A stretch of DNA of 64,000 bases from Mesorhizobium huakuii (GTDB lineage Bacteria; Pseudomonadota; Alphaproteobacteria; Rhizobiales; Rhizobiaceae): positions 1 through 64,000 of the forward strand of contig NZ_BSNY01000012.1 of NCBI RefSeq assembly GCF_030160235.1, written 5' to 3'. Both the position numbers and the translations under genes were made by a program. This document shows, piece by piece, positions 17,880 to 30,462 of the stretch; position 1 is the first letter of the stretch, and the number at the start of each line of letters is the position of its first letter. Under the pieces are notes generated by a model. The model was not told the origin of the DNA. It was given only the letters and a program-made list of their open reading frames with translations, and ran no database searches.

Positions 17880-18931
17880 ACCTGCCATTGTGTGTCATCG
17901 CCACTCCGACTTTGACAAGGTCGGCGTTTGCCGTGGTGTTGCTATCTGGCTCCATACTTGCCGGTTGCGCCACACCGCAGAAACCACCTCAGATCTCCTA
18001 TGATGCCTACGTGCCGCCTTTGCCCGCCGCTCCGGGAGCCGCGCTCGATCAAAGGTCAAAGCCGCTGCACGTTCCACCAGGGTGGGTCCCGGCCCGCGGC
18101 GGTGTCGCCGGCAGCACGCCCGCGGCGCGCGTCGAGAACGCCAACGCGGCGGCGCGGGTCCAGCCGCGTCGTGAGGGCTACTACAATGCCATTCAGATTT
18201 ATCCCTGGAGTGAAGGAGCCCTCTATCAGGTCTATGCCGCTCCAGGACAGATAACGGACATCGCGCTTGAGCCTGGCGAAAGCCTGACCGGCGAAGGTCC
18301 GATCGCGGCGGGCGATACCGCGCGCTGGATCATCGGTGACACCGAAAGCGGAGCGGGCGTCACCAGGCGCGTCCATGTGCTGGTCAAGCCTTCGCGCCCG
18401 GACATCAACACCAATCTCGTCATCACCACCGACCGGCGCAGCTACATGATCGAGCTGCAATCGGGCGAGAAGCCGTACATGCCCGCCGTGTCATGGGCCT
18501 ATCCCGCGCCGCCGGCCGGACAAGCGCGGGCGATCCCCGCGACACCGGTGATTCCCCCCTTCACCGCACGCAACTACCGCTATGGCCTTACCGGCGACGC
18601 GCCCCCCTGGAGGCCCCTCAGCGTCTATGACGACGGTAGGCGGGTCTATGTCGAGTTTTCCAGCGGAATCGTGCAAGGCGAGATGCCGCCTATCTTCGTC
18701 ATCGGCCCGGACGGCGAGGCCGAGATCGCTAACAGCCGCGTCTACCAGAACACCCTGATCGTCGACCGGCTTTTCGGCGCAGCGGAATTGCGGCTTGGCA
18801 ATGGCAAGCGGCAACAGACCGTCAGGATCGTTCGCGCCGATGCCACGCGGAGAGGTCTGTGGATGTCAGGCACCAACGCGGCGCCGAATGCAAAGAACGC
18901 ATTTCCTCAAAGGGGAGGGGAGCACTCATGA
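17876..18931 (+). CDS. trbG: conjugal transfer protein TrbG (VirB9 family)
   Basis: Outer-membrane core-complex subunit of 351 residues. The signal sequence ends in a lipobox (SGSILAGC), so it is probably a lipoprotein; lipidation in this family is variable. The VirB9-like domain contains YNAIQIYPWSEGALYQVYA, then GDTARWIIGD, and the C-terminal beta domain with the RNYRYGL and WRPLSVYDDGRRVYVEF strands. It works with TrbI and TrbF to form the trans-envelope channel. Its last four bases overlap trbI. Confidence 0.95.
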   Translation: MNLPLCVIATPTLTRSAFAVVLLSGSILAGCATPQKPPQISYDAYVPPLPAAPGAALDQRSKPLHVPPGWVPARGGVAGSTPAARVENANAAARVQPRREGYYNAIQIYPWSEGALYQVYAAPGQITDIALEPGESLTGEGPIAAGDTARWIIGDTESGAGVTRRVHVLVKPSRPDINTNLVITTDRRSYMIELQSGEKPYMPAVSWAYPAPPAGQARAIPATPVIPPFTARNYRYGLTGDAPPWRPLSVYDDGRRVYVEFSSGIVQGEMPPIFVIGPDGEAEIANSRVYQNTLIVDRLFGAAELRLGNGKRQQTVRIVRADATRRGLWMSGTNAAPNAKNAFPQRGGEHS

Positions 18932-20085
18932 ACGAGAACGAAGTCGCTGCCGCCCCCATGCAGCTCCGCCCCGAGCCGCCGCGTGTCACGCGCCTGTCGC
19001 GCAAGGTGCTCGCCGGCATCGGCTTATGTACATCGCTTGGCGTCGGCGGCGCGCTGGTCTACGCGCTTCAGACGAGTGAAACCGGCAGGCATGGCGACGA
19101 GCTGTACTCGACGTCCAACAGGCAGCCCGCCGACGGACTGGCCAGGCTGCCGCGCGATTATACCGGTCCCGTTCTTGGGCCGCCGCTGCCTGGCGATCTT
19201 GGCCGGCCGATGCTTGATGCGCAGAACAAGGGACAGCCCGTCGTGCCGCCAACGATCGCGACACCCATGGTCGATGATGCGGAACAGCGCCGGCGGGCCG
19301 AAGAGGAGGCGGCCCGAACCTCGCGTGTCTTCTTCCAGACAGGGCAGTCAACGGCGGCGATGGCCGAAACCCCGCCCGCAGGAACTTCCCCGCCGAACCT
19401 TGGCGGCCCTGACCTTGCCGGTCAGATCGGCCAGTCGACCGCGCAAGACCGACAGCTCGCCTTCTTGAATGCGGCCGCTGATCGGCGCACCGTGGCGCCG
19501 GATCGCGTCACGCCGCCGGCGTCGCCCTATGTGCTCCAGGCAGGCGCCGTCATCCCGGCGGCCCTTATCACCGGTATCCGTTCCGATCTGCCCGGTCAGA
19601 TCACCGCCCAGGTGACCGAAAATGTCTATGACAGTCCCACGGGTCGCTCGCTGCTGATCCCGCAAGGCACGCGTGTCATTGGCCAATACGACAACGGCGT
19701 CGGCTTCGGCCAGCGTCGCGTGCTGCTCGTCTGGAGCAGGCTGGTCTTTTCCAACGGACGCTCCATTGTTCTTGAACGCCAGCCTGGCACTGACGCCCAA
19801 GGCTATGCCGGCCTTGAGGACGGCGTCGACTACCATTGGGCCGACCTGTTCAAGGCGGCCGCACTCACCACCATCCTCAGCGTTGGCGCTGAGGCCGGCT
19901 CGTCCGGCCAGGAGAGTGACATCGTGCGCGCCTTGCGCGGCGGCGCCTCCGACAGCCTCAGCCAGGTGGGCCAGCAGATCGTCCAGCGCCAACTCAACAT
20001 CGCACCGACGCTGACGATACGGCCGGGCGTCAATGTGCGTGTCGTCGTTACGCGCGATCTCGTGCTCGAACCCTACGGAGGCTGA
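18928..20085 (+). CDS. trbI: conjugal transfer protein TrbI (VirB10 family)
   Basis: Core-complex protein of 385 residues that spans the inner membrane and reaches the outer membrane. The start at 18928 has an AGGGGAGGGGAG ribosome binding site and overlaps the trbG stop. A short cytoplasmic tail, one membrane segment (KVLAGIGLCTSLGVGGALVYAL), a Pro-rich periplasmic linker and a C-terminal VirB10 beta-barrel domain follow. The barrel region shows LQAGAVIPAALITGIRSDLPG, IPQGTRVIGQYDNGV and the final PGVNVRVVVTRDLVLEPY, all diagnostic of TrbI (strings given in pieces here). Confidence 0.95.
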   Translation: MNENEVAAAPMQLRPEPPRVTRLSRKVLAGIGLCTSLGVGGALVYALQTSETGRHGDELYSTSNRQPADGLARLPRDYTGPVLGPPLPGDLGRPMLDAQNKGQPVVPPTIATPMVDDAEQRRRAEEEAARTSRVFFQTGQSTAAMAETPPAGTSPPNLGGPDLAGQIGQSTAQDRQLAFLNAAADRRTVAPDRVTPPASPYVLQAGAVIPAALITGIRSDLPGQITAQVTENVYDSPTGRSLLIPQGTRVIGQYDNGVGFGQRRVLLVWSRLVFSNGRSIVLERQPGTDAQGYAGLEDGVDYHWADLFKAAALTTILSVGAEAGSSGQESDIVRALRGGASDSLSQVGQQIVQRQLNIAPTLTIRPGVNVRVVVTRDLVLEPYGG

Positions 20086-20087
20086 AA

Positions 20088-20312
20088 ATGGCCAAGCTGA
20101 AACTCGGTCCGATTGCAGACGACAAGCCGGTTAAGGTCACAGTGGAACTGCCGGCGCCGCTGCACCGCGATCTATCCAGATATGCTGAGATCCTTGGCCG
20201 CGACGCGGGTCAGGGTTCCACTGATCCTGTTCGCCTGATTGTGCCCATGCTTGAGCGATTTATCGCGACGGATCGGGGCTTTGCCAGAGCCAAGCAGGAG
20301 CGGAAAGGTTGA
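20088..20312 (+). CDS. DUF2274 protein closing the trb operon
   Basis: Small protein of 74 residues that starts two bases after trbI. It has the DUF2274 pattern (KLKLGPIADDKPVKVTVELP, LHRDLSRYAEILG) and the VRLIVPMLERFIATDRGF ending. Members of this family nearly always close alphaproteobacterial trb operons. The amphipathic, ribbon-helix-helix-like start (VKVTVELPAPLHRDL) hints at DNA binding, possibly autoregulation, but no function is established to my knowledge. No traG, relaxase or traI/traR follows. Confidence 0.85.
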   Translation: MAKLKLGPIADDKPVKVTVELPAPLHRDLSRYAEILGRDAGQGSTDPVRLIVPMLERFIATDRGFARAKQERKG

Positions 20313-20596
20313 GGGTCACCTCGGCCGGCTAAGGTTAAAACTTCGTCATGCTGTAGCACGATTGCTATCAGCACGAGATTCAATCATCTGGCGTACTACT
20401 GTGATTCGATCACCTTCCAGTCGACAACAAGAGGACAGAACTGCGTGGGAGGCGGCAACTCGTGGGGAGTTGACGGGCGGCGGCATCTGCGGTGTCCTCG
20501 GGTCTCGTGTTGAAGGCTATGGCAGCGTTCGGCGCCGCCTTGTGGATGATGTTCACAACGGTTTCGAACAAGACTAAGCCCTTGGGCGGCAGCCTG

Positions 20597-21325
20597 GGCG
20601 GGCGCGAGGGCTATGAGACGCTGCTCAACACCGACCTTGCCCGCGAGCAGGAACAGGCCGGCCGCTTCCTCAGCCTCGTCGTCGACTACAAGCACAAGAT
20701 CGGCTTCAAGGGCACCATCCTGATCGAGCCGAAGCCGCAGGAGCCGACGAAACACCAGTACGACTACGACGTCGCCACCGTCTATGGCTTCCTCAAGCGC
20801 TTCGGCCTGGAGAAGGAGGTCAAGCTCAACATCGAGCAGGGCCACGCCATCCTGGCCGGCCATTCCTTCGAGCACGAACTGGCGCTGGCCAATGCGCTCG
20901 GCGTCTTCGGTTCGATCGACATGAACCGCAACGACTACCAGTCGGGCTGGGACACCGACCAGTTCCCCAACAACGTGCCGGAAATGGCGCTGGCCTACTA
21001 CCAGGTCCTGCAGGCCGGTGGCTTCAAGACCGGCGGCACCAATTTCGACGCCAAGCTGCGCCGCCAGTCGCTCGACCCGCAGGACCTGCTGATCGGCCAT
21101 ATCGGCGGCATGGATGCCTGCGCACGCGGTCTCAAGGCCGCGGCCCGCATGGTCGAGGACAAGGCGCTGTCGGGCCCGCTGGCCGAGCGCTATGCCGGCT
21201 GGAGCACGGCCGAGGGCAAGCGCACGCTGGAGGACATCGCCGAGCGCGTCGTCAAGAAGAAGATCGAGCCGCAGCCAAGGTCGGGTCGCCAGGAGCTGCT
21301 GGAAAACATCGTCAACCGCTACGCA
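20597..21325 (+). pseudogene. xylA: xylose isomerase remnant, N-terminal part deleted
   Basis: From the [14 protein letters not shown] segment to LLENIVNRY this matches the C-terminal 55-60 percent of D-xylose isomerase closely, including [16 protein letters not shown] (metal-ligand Glu and Lys), GHSFEHELA and [16 protein letters not shown]. The first 180 or so residues, which carry the catalytic His and Asp of the family, are missing and replaced by unrelated sequence. The extreme C terminus runs into about 30 unrelated residues before a stop. An open frame spans 20492-21424, but it cannot encode an active isomerase. The breakpoint lies just after the trb operon, so it looks like a deletion or recombination scar at the edge of an imported block. 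Confidence 0.9.
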
Positions 21326-21410
21326 TTGGTTCGAGAAAGAGGCGAGTTCCAATTGCAGGATGTGACCGCCTGGGCATCGGGTAATAATCGAAACATTCCG
21401 CTAGCAGGCG

Positions 21411-21518
21411 TTGCCTGCCGTTAAACGCACCCATGCCTTTCACGTTGCCGCGCGGCTCTCAAACTTGTCGCGGGCCGGGGAGGAGTTTAATGTTACTCAC
21501 GCCGCAGTCAGCGCGCTC
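21411..21518 (+). pseudogene. LysR-family regulator N-terminal stub
   Basis: About 36 codons read as the start of a GcvA-like LysR helix-turn-helix: HAFHVAARLSNLSRAGEEF followed by NVTHAAVS. The similarity then stops abruptly and no effector domain follows. It lies between the xylA remnant and thiD and is a second fragment in the same scar. Confidence 0.65.
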
Positions 21519-21616
21519 GCCTTCGGACATCCAGCCGTACAGCCCACCCTTCATCGAGTGCCAGGATCCGCGGCCCAAGGCGGCGCTCATCATCATGGAG
21601 ATAAAGCCACTGTGTG

Positions 21617-22378
21617 TCATTCGGCTGCATTTTTCTGCAGCTTTTCGAAAACAAACCGCTTGCCTTTGCGCACGCTGTCTTCGAGTGGGCTCGCCTTCGC
21701 CAAATGAGCCGCAATCGCGCTGGCCAACATGCAGCCCGTCCCGCGCATCGATGCGGCAAGGCGTGGCGAGTCGAAGCGGATTGGGGCGTGATTGGAGCGC
21801 AACAGAATATCGGTTGATCGAGGTCCCGGTGCGTGGCCGCCCTTGATCAACAGGGCCTGCGCTTGGGCAGCCATCAATTCCTGACCTTGCAACACTGCGC
21901 CGTCCTCATCCGCTGCCAGTTCCGAACCAACAAGGAGTGCTAGCTCGATGAGATTGGGTGTGACGAGACGGCAAAGCGGCATCAGATCACGTTTCATGGC
22001 GGCGATGGCGCCGGCTTTCAACAGAGCCCGGCCTGAAGTGGAGGCCAGCACGGGGTCGAGCACTGCCGGCACCTGCGGATTCTCGCGCAGCACGCCGGCA
22101 ACGGCGACAACGATCTCAGCCGTTGAGAGCATGCCGATCTTGATGGCGGCCACTTCGTTGGCCTGCAGCGCGGCACGCATCTGCTCGGCCACCAGGCGAG
22201 GTGGCGAATGATGGATTTCCATGACGGCTTCGTGCGTCTGCACCGTTAGCGCTGTGACAGCAAGGCAGGTGCGTACGCCAATGGAAGAGATCGTCTCGAT
22301 GTCGCGCGCAATTCCGGCTCCGCCGCTGGAGTCCGACCCGCCGACGACGAGCACATAAGGGTCTCGCCTCAGCGCCAT
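21617..22378 (-). CDS. thiD: hydroxymethylpyrimidine (phosphate) kinase ThiD
   Basis: Enzyme of about 253 residues that phosphorylates HMP and HMP-phosphate to HMP-diphosphate for thiamine synthesis. It has the ribokinase-like fold signatures: GGSDSSGGAGI near the N terminus, the VLDPVLAS strand, TPNLIEL, and the C-terminal MRGTGCMLASAIA anion hole with its catalytic Cys/Gly loop. An in-frame ATG seven codons upstream (22399) is also possible; neither start has a strong ribosome binding site, and both overlap the thiE end. It is the last gene of the thiCOSGED operon. Confidence 0.92.
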   Translation of the reverse strand: MALRRDPYVLVVGGSDSSGGAGIARDIETISSIGVRTCLAVTALTVQTHEAVMEIHHSPPRLVAEQMRAALQANEVAAIKIGMLSTAEIVVAVAGVLRENPQVPAVLDPVLASTSGRALLKAGAIAAMKRDLMPLCRLVTPNLIELALLVGSELAADEDGAVLQGQELMAAQAQALLIKGGHAPGPRSTDILLRSNHAPIRFDSPRLAASMRGTGCMLASAIAAHLAKASPLEDSVRKGKRFVFEKLQKNAAE

Positions 22379-22974
22379 CGGTCTGTCTTTTCGATCCATT
22401 CCCGCGTGCGCGCTTCGGGATCGGCATTCAATGTGATGTCGGTGACCACCGCCGCGCTGTCGCCGCCTGAGGCGAAGACACCGTCGAGCCGGTCAGGGTT
22501 GAGGCCGCCTATGGCGACCAGGGGTATCGGTGCGACCCGGCGCTTCCACTCGCGGATCCGTTCTATCCCTTGCGGCGCCCATTTCATCTTCTTCAGGATC
22601 GTGGGATAGACGGGCCCCAACGCGATATAGTCAGGCTCGGCGGCCATCGCCGTTTCCAGTTCGACATCATCATGTGTGCTCAGTCCAAGCCTTAGACCGG
22701 CTGCCCGAATCCGCGCGCGGTCGGCGGTTTGCATATCCTCCTGGCCAAGGTGGACGAAGTCGCAACCTTCCTCGATCGCCAAGCGCCAATGGTCGTTGAC
22801 GATGAGTTGGCATTGGTGCTGGGCGCATAAAGCCTTTGCCTTGCGGATCTCCGCGCGCAACCCGAGATCATCCATAGTCTTGATGCGAAGCTGCACCAGC
22901 TTGACGCCGAGCGGCACCAGCCGTTCGATCCAGGCGGCGCTGTCGACGATCAGATAGAAGGGATCGAGCTTCAT
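22369..22974 (-). CDS. thiE: thiamine phosphate synthase ThiE
   Basis: Enzyme of 201 residues that joins HMP-diphosphate and thiazole phosphate to thiamine phosphate. The TIM-barrel motifs are present: [31 protein letters not shown] (here broken by position, near 75-100), the [10 protein letters not shown] strand, [11 protein letters not shown] and the late [10 protein letters not shown] and [11 protein letters not shown] phosphate loops. The ATG at 22974 overlaps the thiG stop (ATGA); the longer frame to 23046 lies inside thiG. It is slightly shorter than E. coli ThiE but all key segments are present. Confidence 0.93.
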   Translation of the reverse strand: MKLDPFYLIVDSAAWIERLVPLGVKLVQLRIKTMDDLGLRAEIRKAKALCAQHQCQLIVNDHWRLAIEEGCDFVHLGQEDMQTADRARIRAAGLRLGLSTHDDVELETAMAAEPDYIALGPVYPTILKKMKWAPQGIERIREWKRRVAPIPLVAIGGLNPDRLDGVFASGGDSAAVVTDITLNADPEARTREWIEKTDRWR

Positions 22975-23744
22975 GAGAAAATCGGCCTGCCGATCGTCGG
23001 CGTCGATGGCACGGCGACGTCGCGCGGCTCGATCATGCCCGAGCAAAAGGCCTCACGGCCGGCATCGACCGCCTTGCCGAATGCGCGCGCCATGCCGACC
23101 GGATCGGCCGCCTTGGCGACCGCTGTGTTCAGGAGCACAGCGTCAAAGCCGAGTTCCATGACAGTCACCGCGTGCGACGGACGTCCGAGCCCTGCATCCA
23201 CAATCAGCGGGACCCCAGGAAAATGTCCGCGCATCGAACGCAGCGCCATGATGTTAACAGGTCCGAGGGCGGAGCCGATCGGCGCGCACCATGGCATCAA
23301 GACCTTGCAGCCCGCCTCCAGCAGCCGCTCGGCGACGACAAGATCGTCGGTGGTATAGGGAAATACCGTAAAACCGTCCTCACACAGGATACGGGCAGCT
23401 TCGACCAGGCCGAACACGTCCGGCTGCAGCGTGTCGTGATTGCCGATCACTTCGAGCTTGATCCAGCCAGTACCGAAGACTTCGCGCGCCATTTTCGCGG
23501 TCGTGACAGCTTCCTTGACGGAGTGGCAGCTGGCGGTATTGGGTAGGATTTTTACACCCAGCGAGCGGATCAACGACCAGAATTGTTCGCCAGCCCTGCC
23601 GCCTGCCATTTCACGGCGCAACGAGACGGTTACCACCGACGTGCCCGACGCCTTGACCGCATCGGCAAGGATGGCCGGCGAAGGGTATTGCGCCGTGCCG
23701 AGAAGCAGGCGGGAAGGAAGCGTGGTTCCAAGAAGATCGAACAT
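22971..23744 (-). CDS. thiG: thiazole synthase ThiG
   Basis: Enzyme of 257 residues that forms the thiazole phosphate ring from 1-deoxyxylulose 5-phosphate, dehydroglycine and ThiS-thiocarboxylate. The imine-forming Lys96 is seen in WIKLEVIG, together with the [31 protein letters not shown] and [10 protein letters not shown] motifs. It follows thiS by one base and overlaps thiE by four. The dehydroglycine should come from ThiO encoded just upstream, the aerobic version of the pathway. Confidence 0.95.
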   Translation of the reverse strand: MFDLLGTTLPSRLLLGTAQYPSPAILADAVKASGTSVVTVSLRREMAGGRAGEQFWSLIRSLGVKILPNTASCHSVKEAVTTAKMAREVFGTGWIKLEVIGNHDTLQPDVFGLVEAARILCEDGFTVFPYTTDDLVVAERLLEAGCKVLMPWCAPIGSALGPVNIMALRSMRGHFPGVPLIVDAGLGRPSHAVTVMELGFDAVLLNTAVAKAADPVGMARAFGKAVDAGREAFCSGMIEPRDVAVPSTPTIGRPIFS

Positions 23745-23911
23745 GCTAGCCTCCCTGCATCGGCGAGAGGATTTCGATCCGGTCGCCGTCGCTCAACTGG
23801 AACTCCGCCCGCTTGGCTTTGTGCACGAGGTCGCTGTTGACGGCGGTGGCGAGCCAATCGCCCTCATAGTCGAGCACGGCAAGCAGCTCCGCCAGCGTGG
23901 TGGCGGCAACC

Positions 23912-26958
<3,047 letters not shown>

Positions 26959-27071
26959 GAATGCGCCGAATTGAACGGGCCGGCGCTATCTTGTCAAGCG
27001 CAATCGGCCTGGGGCGGTGGCGGCGGCCAATCAAGTCGTGCGGAAAGGCTGACGAATGCGTCGGAGACAGG

Positions 27072-27524
27072 TCACGCCCCTGAGACCAGGGCTGGAATGG
27101 CCAAAGCTTCATTCGCTTCGTCAAGGATGGAGAAGCTGTAACGACCATGTGCGTCAAGATCGACGGAGTAGCTCAGGCGATCGAGTATGTGGTTGTCCTG
27201 ATCGAACGTGACGATCCGCGGCTTCAGCGAGGTGATTTGCGCTTCGTCCAGGTAGATTGAGTTGCTAACAATGATCTGGTCGCCAGGCTGGCAGGTGCGG
27301 GCGGCAGCACCGTTGAGGATGCAGCACCGCGAGCCGCGTTCGCCAAGAATAACGTAGGTCGAAATCCGCGCACCGGAATTCTTGTTCCATATCTCCACGA
27401 ATTCCATGGGCAGGATCCCTGCCGCTTCGCAGTGATCAGGGTCGAGCGTTATCGAACCATGGTAGTTGAGGTTCGCTTCGGTGACGTGGATACCGTGCAG
27501 CTTGCCGGCGACTAGTTTTCGCAT
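27072..27524 (-). CDS. panD: aspartate 1-decarboxylase PanD
   Basis: Pyruvoyl enzyme precursor of 150 residues that makes beta-alanine for pantothenate. Self-cleavage is expected at Gly24-Ser25 in YHGSIT; Lys9 (AGKLHG) and the C-terminal core NGAAARTCQPGDQIIV are present. It is about 25 residues longer at the C terminus than E. coli PanD. It sits 57 bases after bioZ on the same strand, apparently as the last gene of the biotin operon, and panB/panC are not nearby. Confidence 0.92.
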   Translation of the reverse strand: MRKLVAGKLHGIHVTEANLNYHGSITLDPDHCEAAGILPMEFVEIWNKNSGARISTYVILGERGSRCCILNGAAARTCQPGDQIIVSNSIYLDEAQITSLKPRIVTFDQDNHILDRLSYSVDLDAHGRYSFSILDEANEALAIPALVSGA

Positions 27525-27581
27525 TGGTCTGTTGTCCTATCGATCATGAATGACCAGTCCTTTGGGCGGCCGGTCGCTCGG

Positions 27582-28565
27582 CTAAATTCCGACGACGAGG
27601 GCGCCGCCGCTCAGGCCCGCGCCCGCTGCCGCCAGTAGGATTTTTTCGCCCGACCGAAACGGCTCCGTCTGATTGGCTAGCGAGAGCGACAGTGGGATCG
27701 TTGCGGCCGAAGAGTTGCCGTATTCGGCGATGGTCTTGACGATCGCATGATCCGCAATGCCGAGGTTGTTCCCGACCGCATCGAAAATGCGGGCATTCGC
27801 CTGATGCGGCACGAACCTGCCGACATTCTGTGATCGCACTCCGGCAGCGGCAAGCGCGCTTATCGAGCAATCGGTCATCATCTCGACAGCCTTGGCGAAA
27901 ACTTCGCGTCCGTCGGTCATCGTCATTCGGGTTTGCCCGAGGTCGAGGTCGCCACGGAACGGGATGTTGCTTCCGCCTGCCGGGATCTGGATCAGCCCGT
28001 AGCGCGAGCCATCGGAATCCACCGAGGCGCCGAGAATGCCCCGGTCGGGATCCTCGCAGGGAGCGATCACCACGGCGCCGGCGGCATCGGCAAACAGCAC
28101 GGCGCTGGCGCGCTCGGCCGGGTTGATGCGGCGGCTGAGGATGTTGGCGGCAATGACAAGGCTCGCCTTGCCGTGCAGGCGGGTGAAGCCATCCGCGAAC
28201 ATCAGCGCATAGATGAAGCCGGCGCAGGCGCCGGTAAGATCGACCGCGCCCGCACGCCCCAGCCCAAGCCGATGCGCGACCAGCGGTGCGCTAGGCGGCA
28301 GCAGGTGATCGGGCGTCGAGGTGGCAAGCAACAACAGGCCGATGTCGCTCCGGTCGATGCCGGCGTTCGCCAGCGCCATGTCACCGGCTTGCGCGGCAAG
28401 GCCCGACAGCGTGTCTTCCTCTGTTGCCCAGAAGCGCGAGCGAATCCCGGTGCGCCGTTCGATCCAGCCGGGCTCGAGCCCGAGACGGCTTTCGATCTCC
28501 GGGTTCTCGACCTTGCGCGCGGGCGCATGATGGCCGAACCCGAGAAGGCTGGATGACCTGCTCAT
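27582..28565 (-). CDS. bioZ: 3-oxopimeloyl-ACP synthase BioZ (FabH-like)
   Basis: KAS III-type condensing enzyme of 327 residues. The catalytic triad is visible: Cys in LTGACAGF, His in [10 protein letters not shown] and Asn in [10 protein letters not shown]. Its place as the last bio gene, overlapping bioA by four bases, identifies it as BioZ rather than housekeeping FabH. Work on rhizobial BioZ indicates that it condenses a glutaryl thioester with malonyl-ACP to start pimelate formation, bypassing BioC/BioH. The ATG at 28565 is chosen over a longer frame inside bioA. Confidence 0.92.
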   Translation of the reverse strand: MSRSSSLLGFGHHAPARKVENPEIESRLGLEPGWIERRTGIRSRFWATEEDTLSGLAAQAGDMALANAGIDRSDIGLLLLATSTPDHLLPPSAPLVAHRLGLGRAGAVDLTGACAGFIYALMFADGFTRLHGKASLVIAANILSRRINPAERASAVLFADAAGAVVIAPCEDPDRGILGASVDSDGSRYGLIQIPAGGSNIPFRGDLDLGQTRMTMTDGREVFAKAVEMMTDCSISALAAAGVRSQNVGRFVPHQANARIFDAVGNNLGIADHAIVKTIAEYGNSSAATIPLSLSLANQTEPFRSGEKILLAAAGAGLSGGALVVGI

Positions 28566-29827
28566 GGCTTGGCGCCGAAGCGTTCGCCGGCCTCCTCGAT
28601 GGCGTTGTAGAGCCCGTCGAGCTCGTCGCCGGTGATGCAATAGGGCGGCAGAAGATACAGCACATTGCCGAGCGGGCGCACAAGCAGCCCGCGCTCTAGG
28701 AAGAATGCGCGCAGCTTTGGCCCGATCTCGGCCAGATAGCCGGCAGAGCCGGTGCGCAGATCGAGGGCCGCGATCGTGCCGGTTGTCCGGACGTCGGTGA
28801 AGCGAGGGTTGTCGCGAAAGCGTTGAAGCCCGGCAGCCTGTCTCGCGCTCAAGGCCGCGATACGCTCGGCCACTGGTTCGTCACGCCAGATCTCGACATT
28901 GGCGAGTGCGGCCGCGCAGGCCATCGGATTGGCGGTGTAGGAACTCGAGTGGAAAAACGTCTTCGTCCGGTCCTCGGAATAATGGGCCTGGAAGATGGCA
29001 TCGGTCGCAAGCGTGGCCGCCAGTGGGATCACGCCGCCCGTTAGCCCTTTCGAGGTGCACAGAATGTCCGGAGAGATGGACGCCTGCTCGCAGGCGAACA
29101 TCGTTCCGGTACGCCCCCAGCCGGTCATCACTTCGTCGGCGATCAGCAATGTGCCGGAGGCCTCGGCGATCTTCTTCAACTCGGTGAGAACCCAGGCCGG
29201 ATACATCAGCATGCCGCCGGCGCCGAGCACCAGCGGCTCGACGATCAGCGCGGCTGCGTGCCGGTCGCGGGAGACTGCCTCGAACCGATCCAGCGTCTCC
29301 TGCTCGCGCCCGGCGGCGGGGAAGGGGATGGTGTCGACCTCGAACAGCATAGGCTCGTAGGCAGCGTTGAATACGCCGCGGGCGCCGACGCTCATCGTGC
29401 CGATCGTGTCGCCATGATAGCTGTGCTCCATGACGACGATGCGCGCGCGCGGCGCGCCGATGTTGCGGAAATAGCCAAGCGCCATCTTCAGCGCGACCTC
29501 GACGGAGGTCGAGCCGCTGTCGGAATAGAACACCCAGTCGAGACCGGCGGGAGCAAGGCCGACAAGTGCGCTCGCCAGCCGCTCGGCCGGCTCGTGCGTG
29601 AAGCCGGCGAAGATGATCTGGTCGAGGCTCGCCGCGGTCGTCTCGATGGCCTTGATGATGCGGGGATGGCGATGGCCGTGGGTGACGACCCACCAGGAGG
29701 AAATGGCATCCAGGATGCGCGTGCCGTCGGCTTTGTGGAGGTAGGCGCCTTCCGTCCGGACGATTTCAGGGATCGCGGGCTCAAGCGCGTGCTGGGTGAA
29801 CGGATGCCACACACTGGACTGCGACAT
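28562..29827 (-). CDS. bioA: adenosylmethionine-8-amino-7-oxononanoate aminotransferase BioA
   Basis: PLP-dependent aminotransferase of 421 residues that converts KAPA to DAPA with S-adenosylmethionine as donor. It begins with the typical WHPFTQHA segment and has [10 protein letters not shown], the [12 protein letters not shown] pocket, and the PLP Lys in CTSKGLTGG. The ATG at 29827 has AGGAGG six bases ahead, and a GTG immediately before it is less likely. It overlaps the bioD stop by one base. Confidence 0.95.
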   Translation of the reverse strand: MSQSSVWHPFTQHALEPAIPEIVRTEGAYLHKADGTRILDAISSWWVVTHGHRHPRIIKAIETTAASLDQIIFAGFTHEPAERLASALVGLAPAGLDWVFYSDSGSTSVEVALKMALGYFRNIGAPRARIVVMEHSYHGDTIGTMSVGARGVFNAAYEPMLFEVDTIPFPAAGREQETLDRFEAVSRDRHAAALIVEPLVLGAGGMLMYPAWVLTELKKIAEASGTLLIADEVMTGWGRTGTMFACEQASISPDILCTSKGLTGGVIPLAATLATDAIFQAHYSEDRTKTFFHSSSYTANPMACAAALANVEIWRDEPVAERIAALSARQAAGLQRFRDNPRFTDVRTTGTIAALDLRTGSAGYLAEIGPKLRAFFLERGLLVRPLGNVLYLLPPYCITGDELDGLYNAIEEAGERFGAKP

Positions 29828-30462
29828 CACTCGCCTCCTGCTATCGCTGTGAGGTCGAAGCCGGCAGCCATCGCGTCCCTCAGCGTCCCGCTCGTCAGCG
29901 GATCGATGAGCGGCAGTCTGCCAAGCTGGCGTACGCCGCTGAATTCCACGATTGTTCTTTGCGTATCGGCCACCTCATCGCCGATGAAGGCAATGCCGAT
30001 GAGCGGGATGGAACGGGCCCTGAGCGCCTCGATCGACAGCAGCGTGTGGTTGATCGTGCCGAGCTTGGTACGGGCGCACAGGATGACCGGCACCCGCCAC
30101 TGCGCGAATATGTCGATGAATTTGGTGCGCCGGTTGAGCGGCACCATCAGTCCGCCGGCGCCTTCGATGACGATCGGACCCGGCAAGTCCGGAAGCGAGA
30201 GCTCTGCGACGTCTATCGCGACGCCGTCGAGTTCGGCTGAGCGATGCGGCGACAGCGGCTCCTTCAGGCGATACATTTCGGGCAGCACGCGCCCGGCGGG
30301 CAAGCCGGAAAGCCGGGCAACGACCTCGCTGTCCGTCTCCTCGTCGAGGCCCGATTGCACCGGCTTCCAGTAGAAGCCGTCGAGCAGGCCGGCCAATCCC
30401 GCTGAAAACACCGTCTTGCCGATGCCGGTATCCGTTCCGGTGATCACGATGCGCTTGGTCAT
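29827..30462 (-). CDS. bioD: dethiobiotin synthetase BioD
   Basis: ATP-dependent carboxylase of 211 residues that closes the ureido ring of dethiobiotin from DAPA and CO2. The P-loop GTDTGIGKT lies at residues 9-17, followed by the substrate Lys in WKPVQSG and the [12 protein letters not shown] motif. Length is usual. The start overlaps the bioF stop by four bases. Confidence 0.95.
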   Translation of the reverse strand: MTKRIVITGTDTGIGKTVFSAGLAGLLDGFYWKPVQSGLDEETDSEVVARLSGLPAGRVLPEMYRLKEPLSPHRSAELDGVAIDVAELSLPDLPGPIVIEGAGGLMVPLNRRTKFIDIFAQWRVPVILCARTKLGTINHTLLSIEALRARSIPLIGIAFIGDEVADTQRTIVEFSGVRQLGRLPLIDPLTSGTLRDAMAAGFDLTAIAGGE

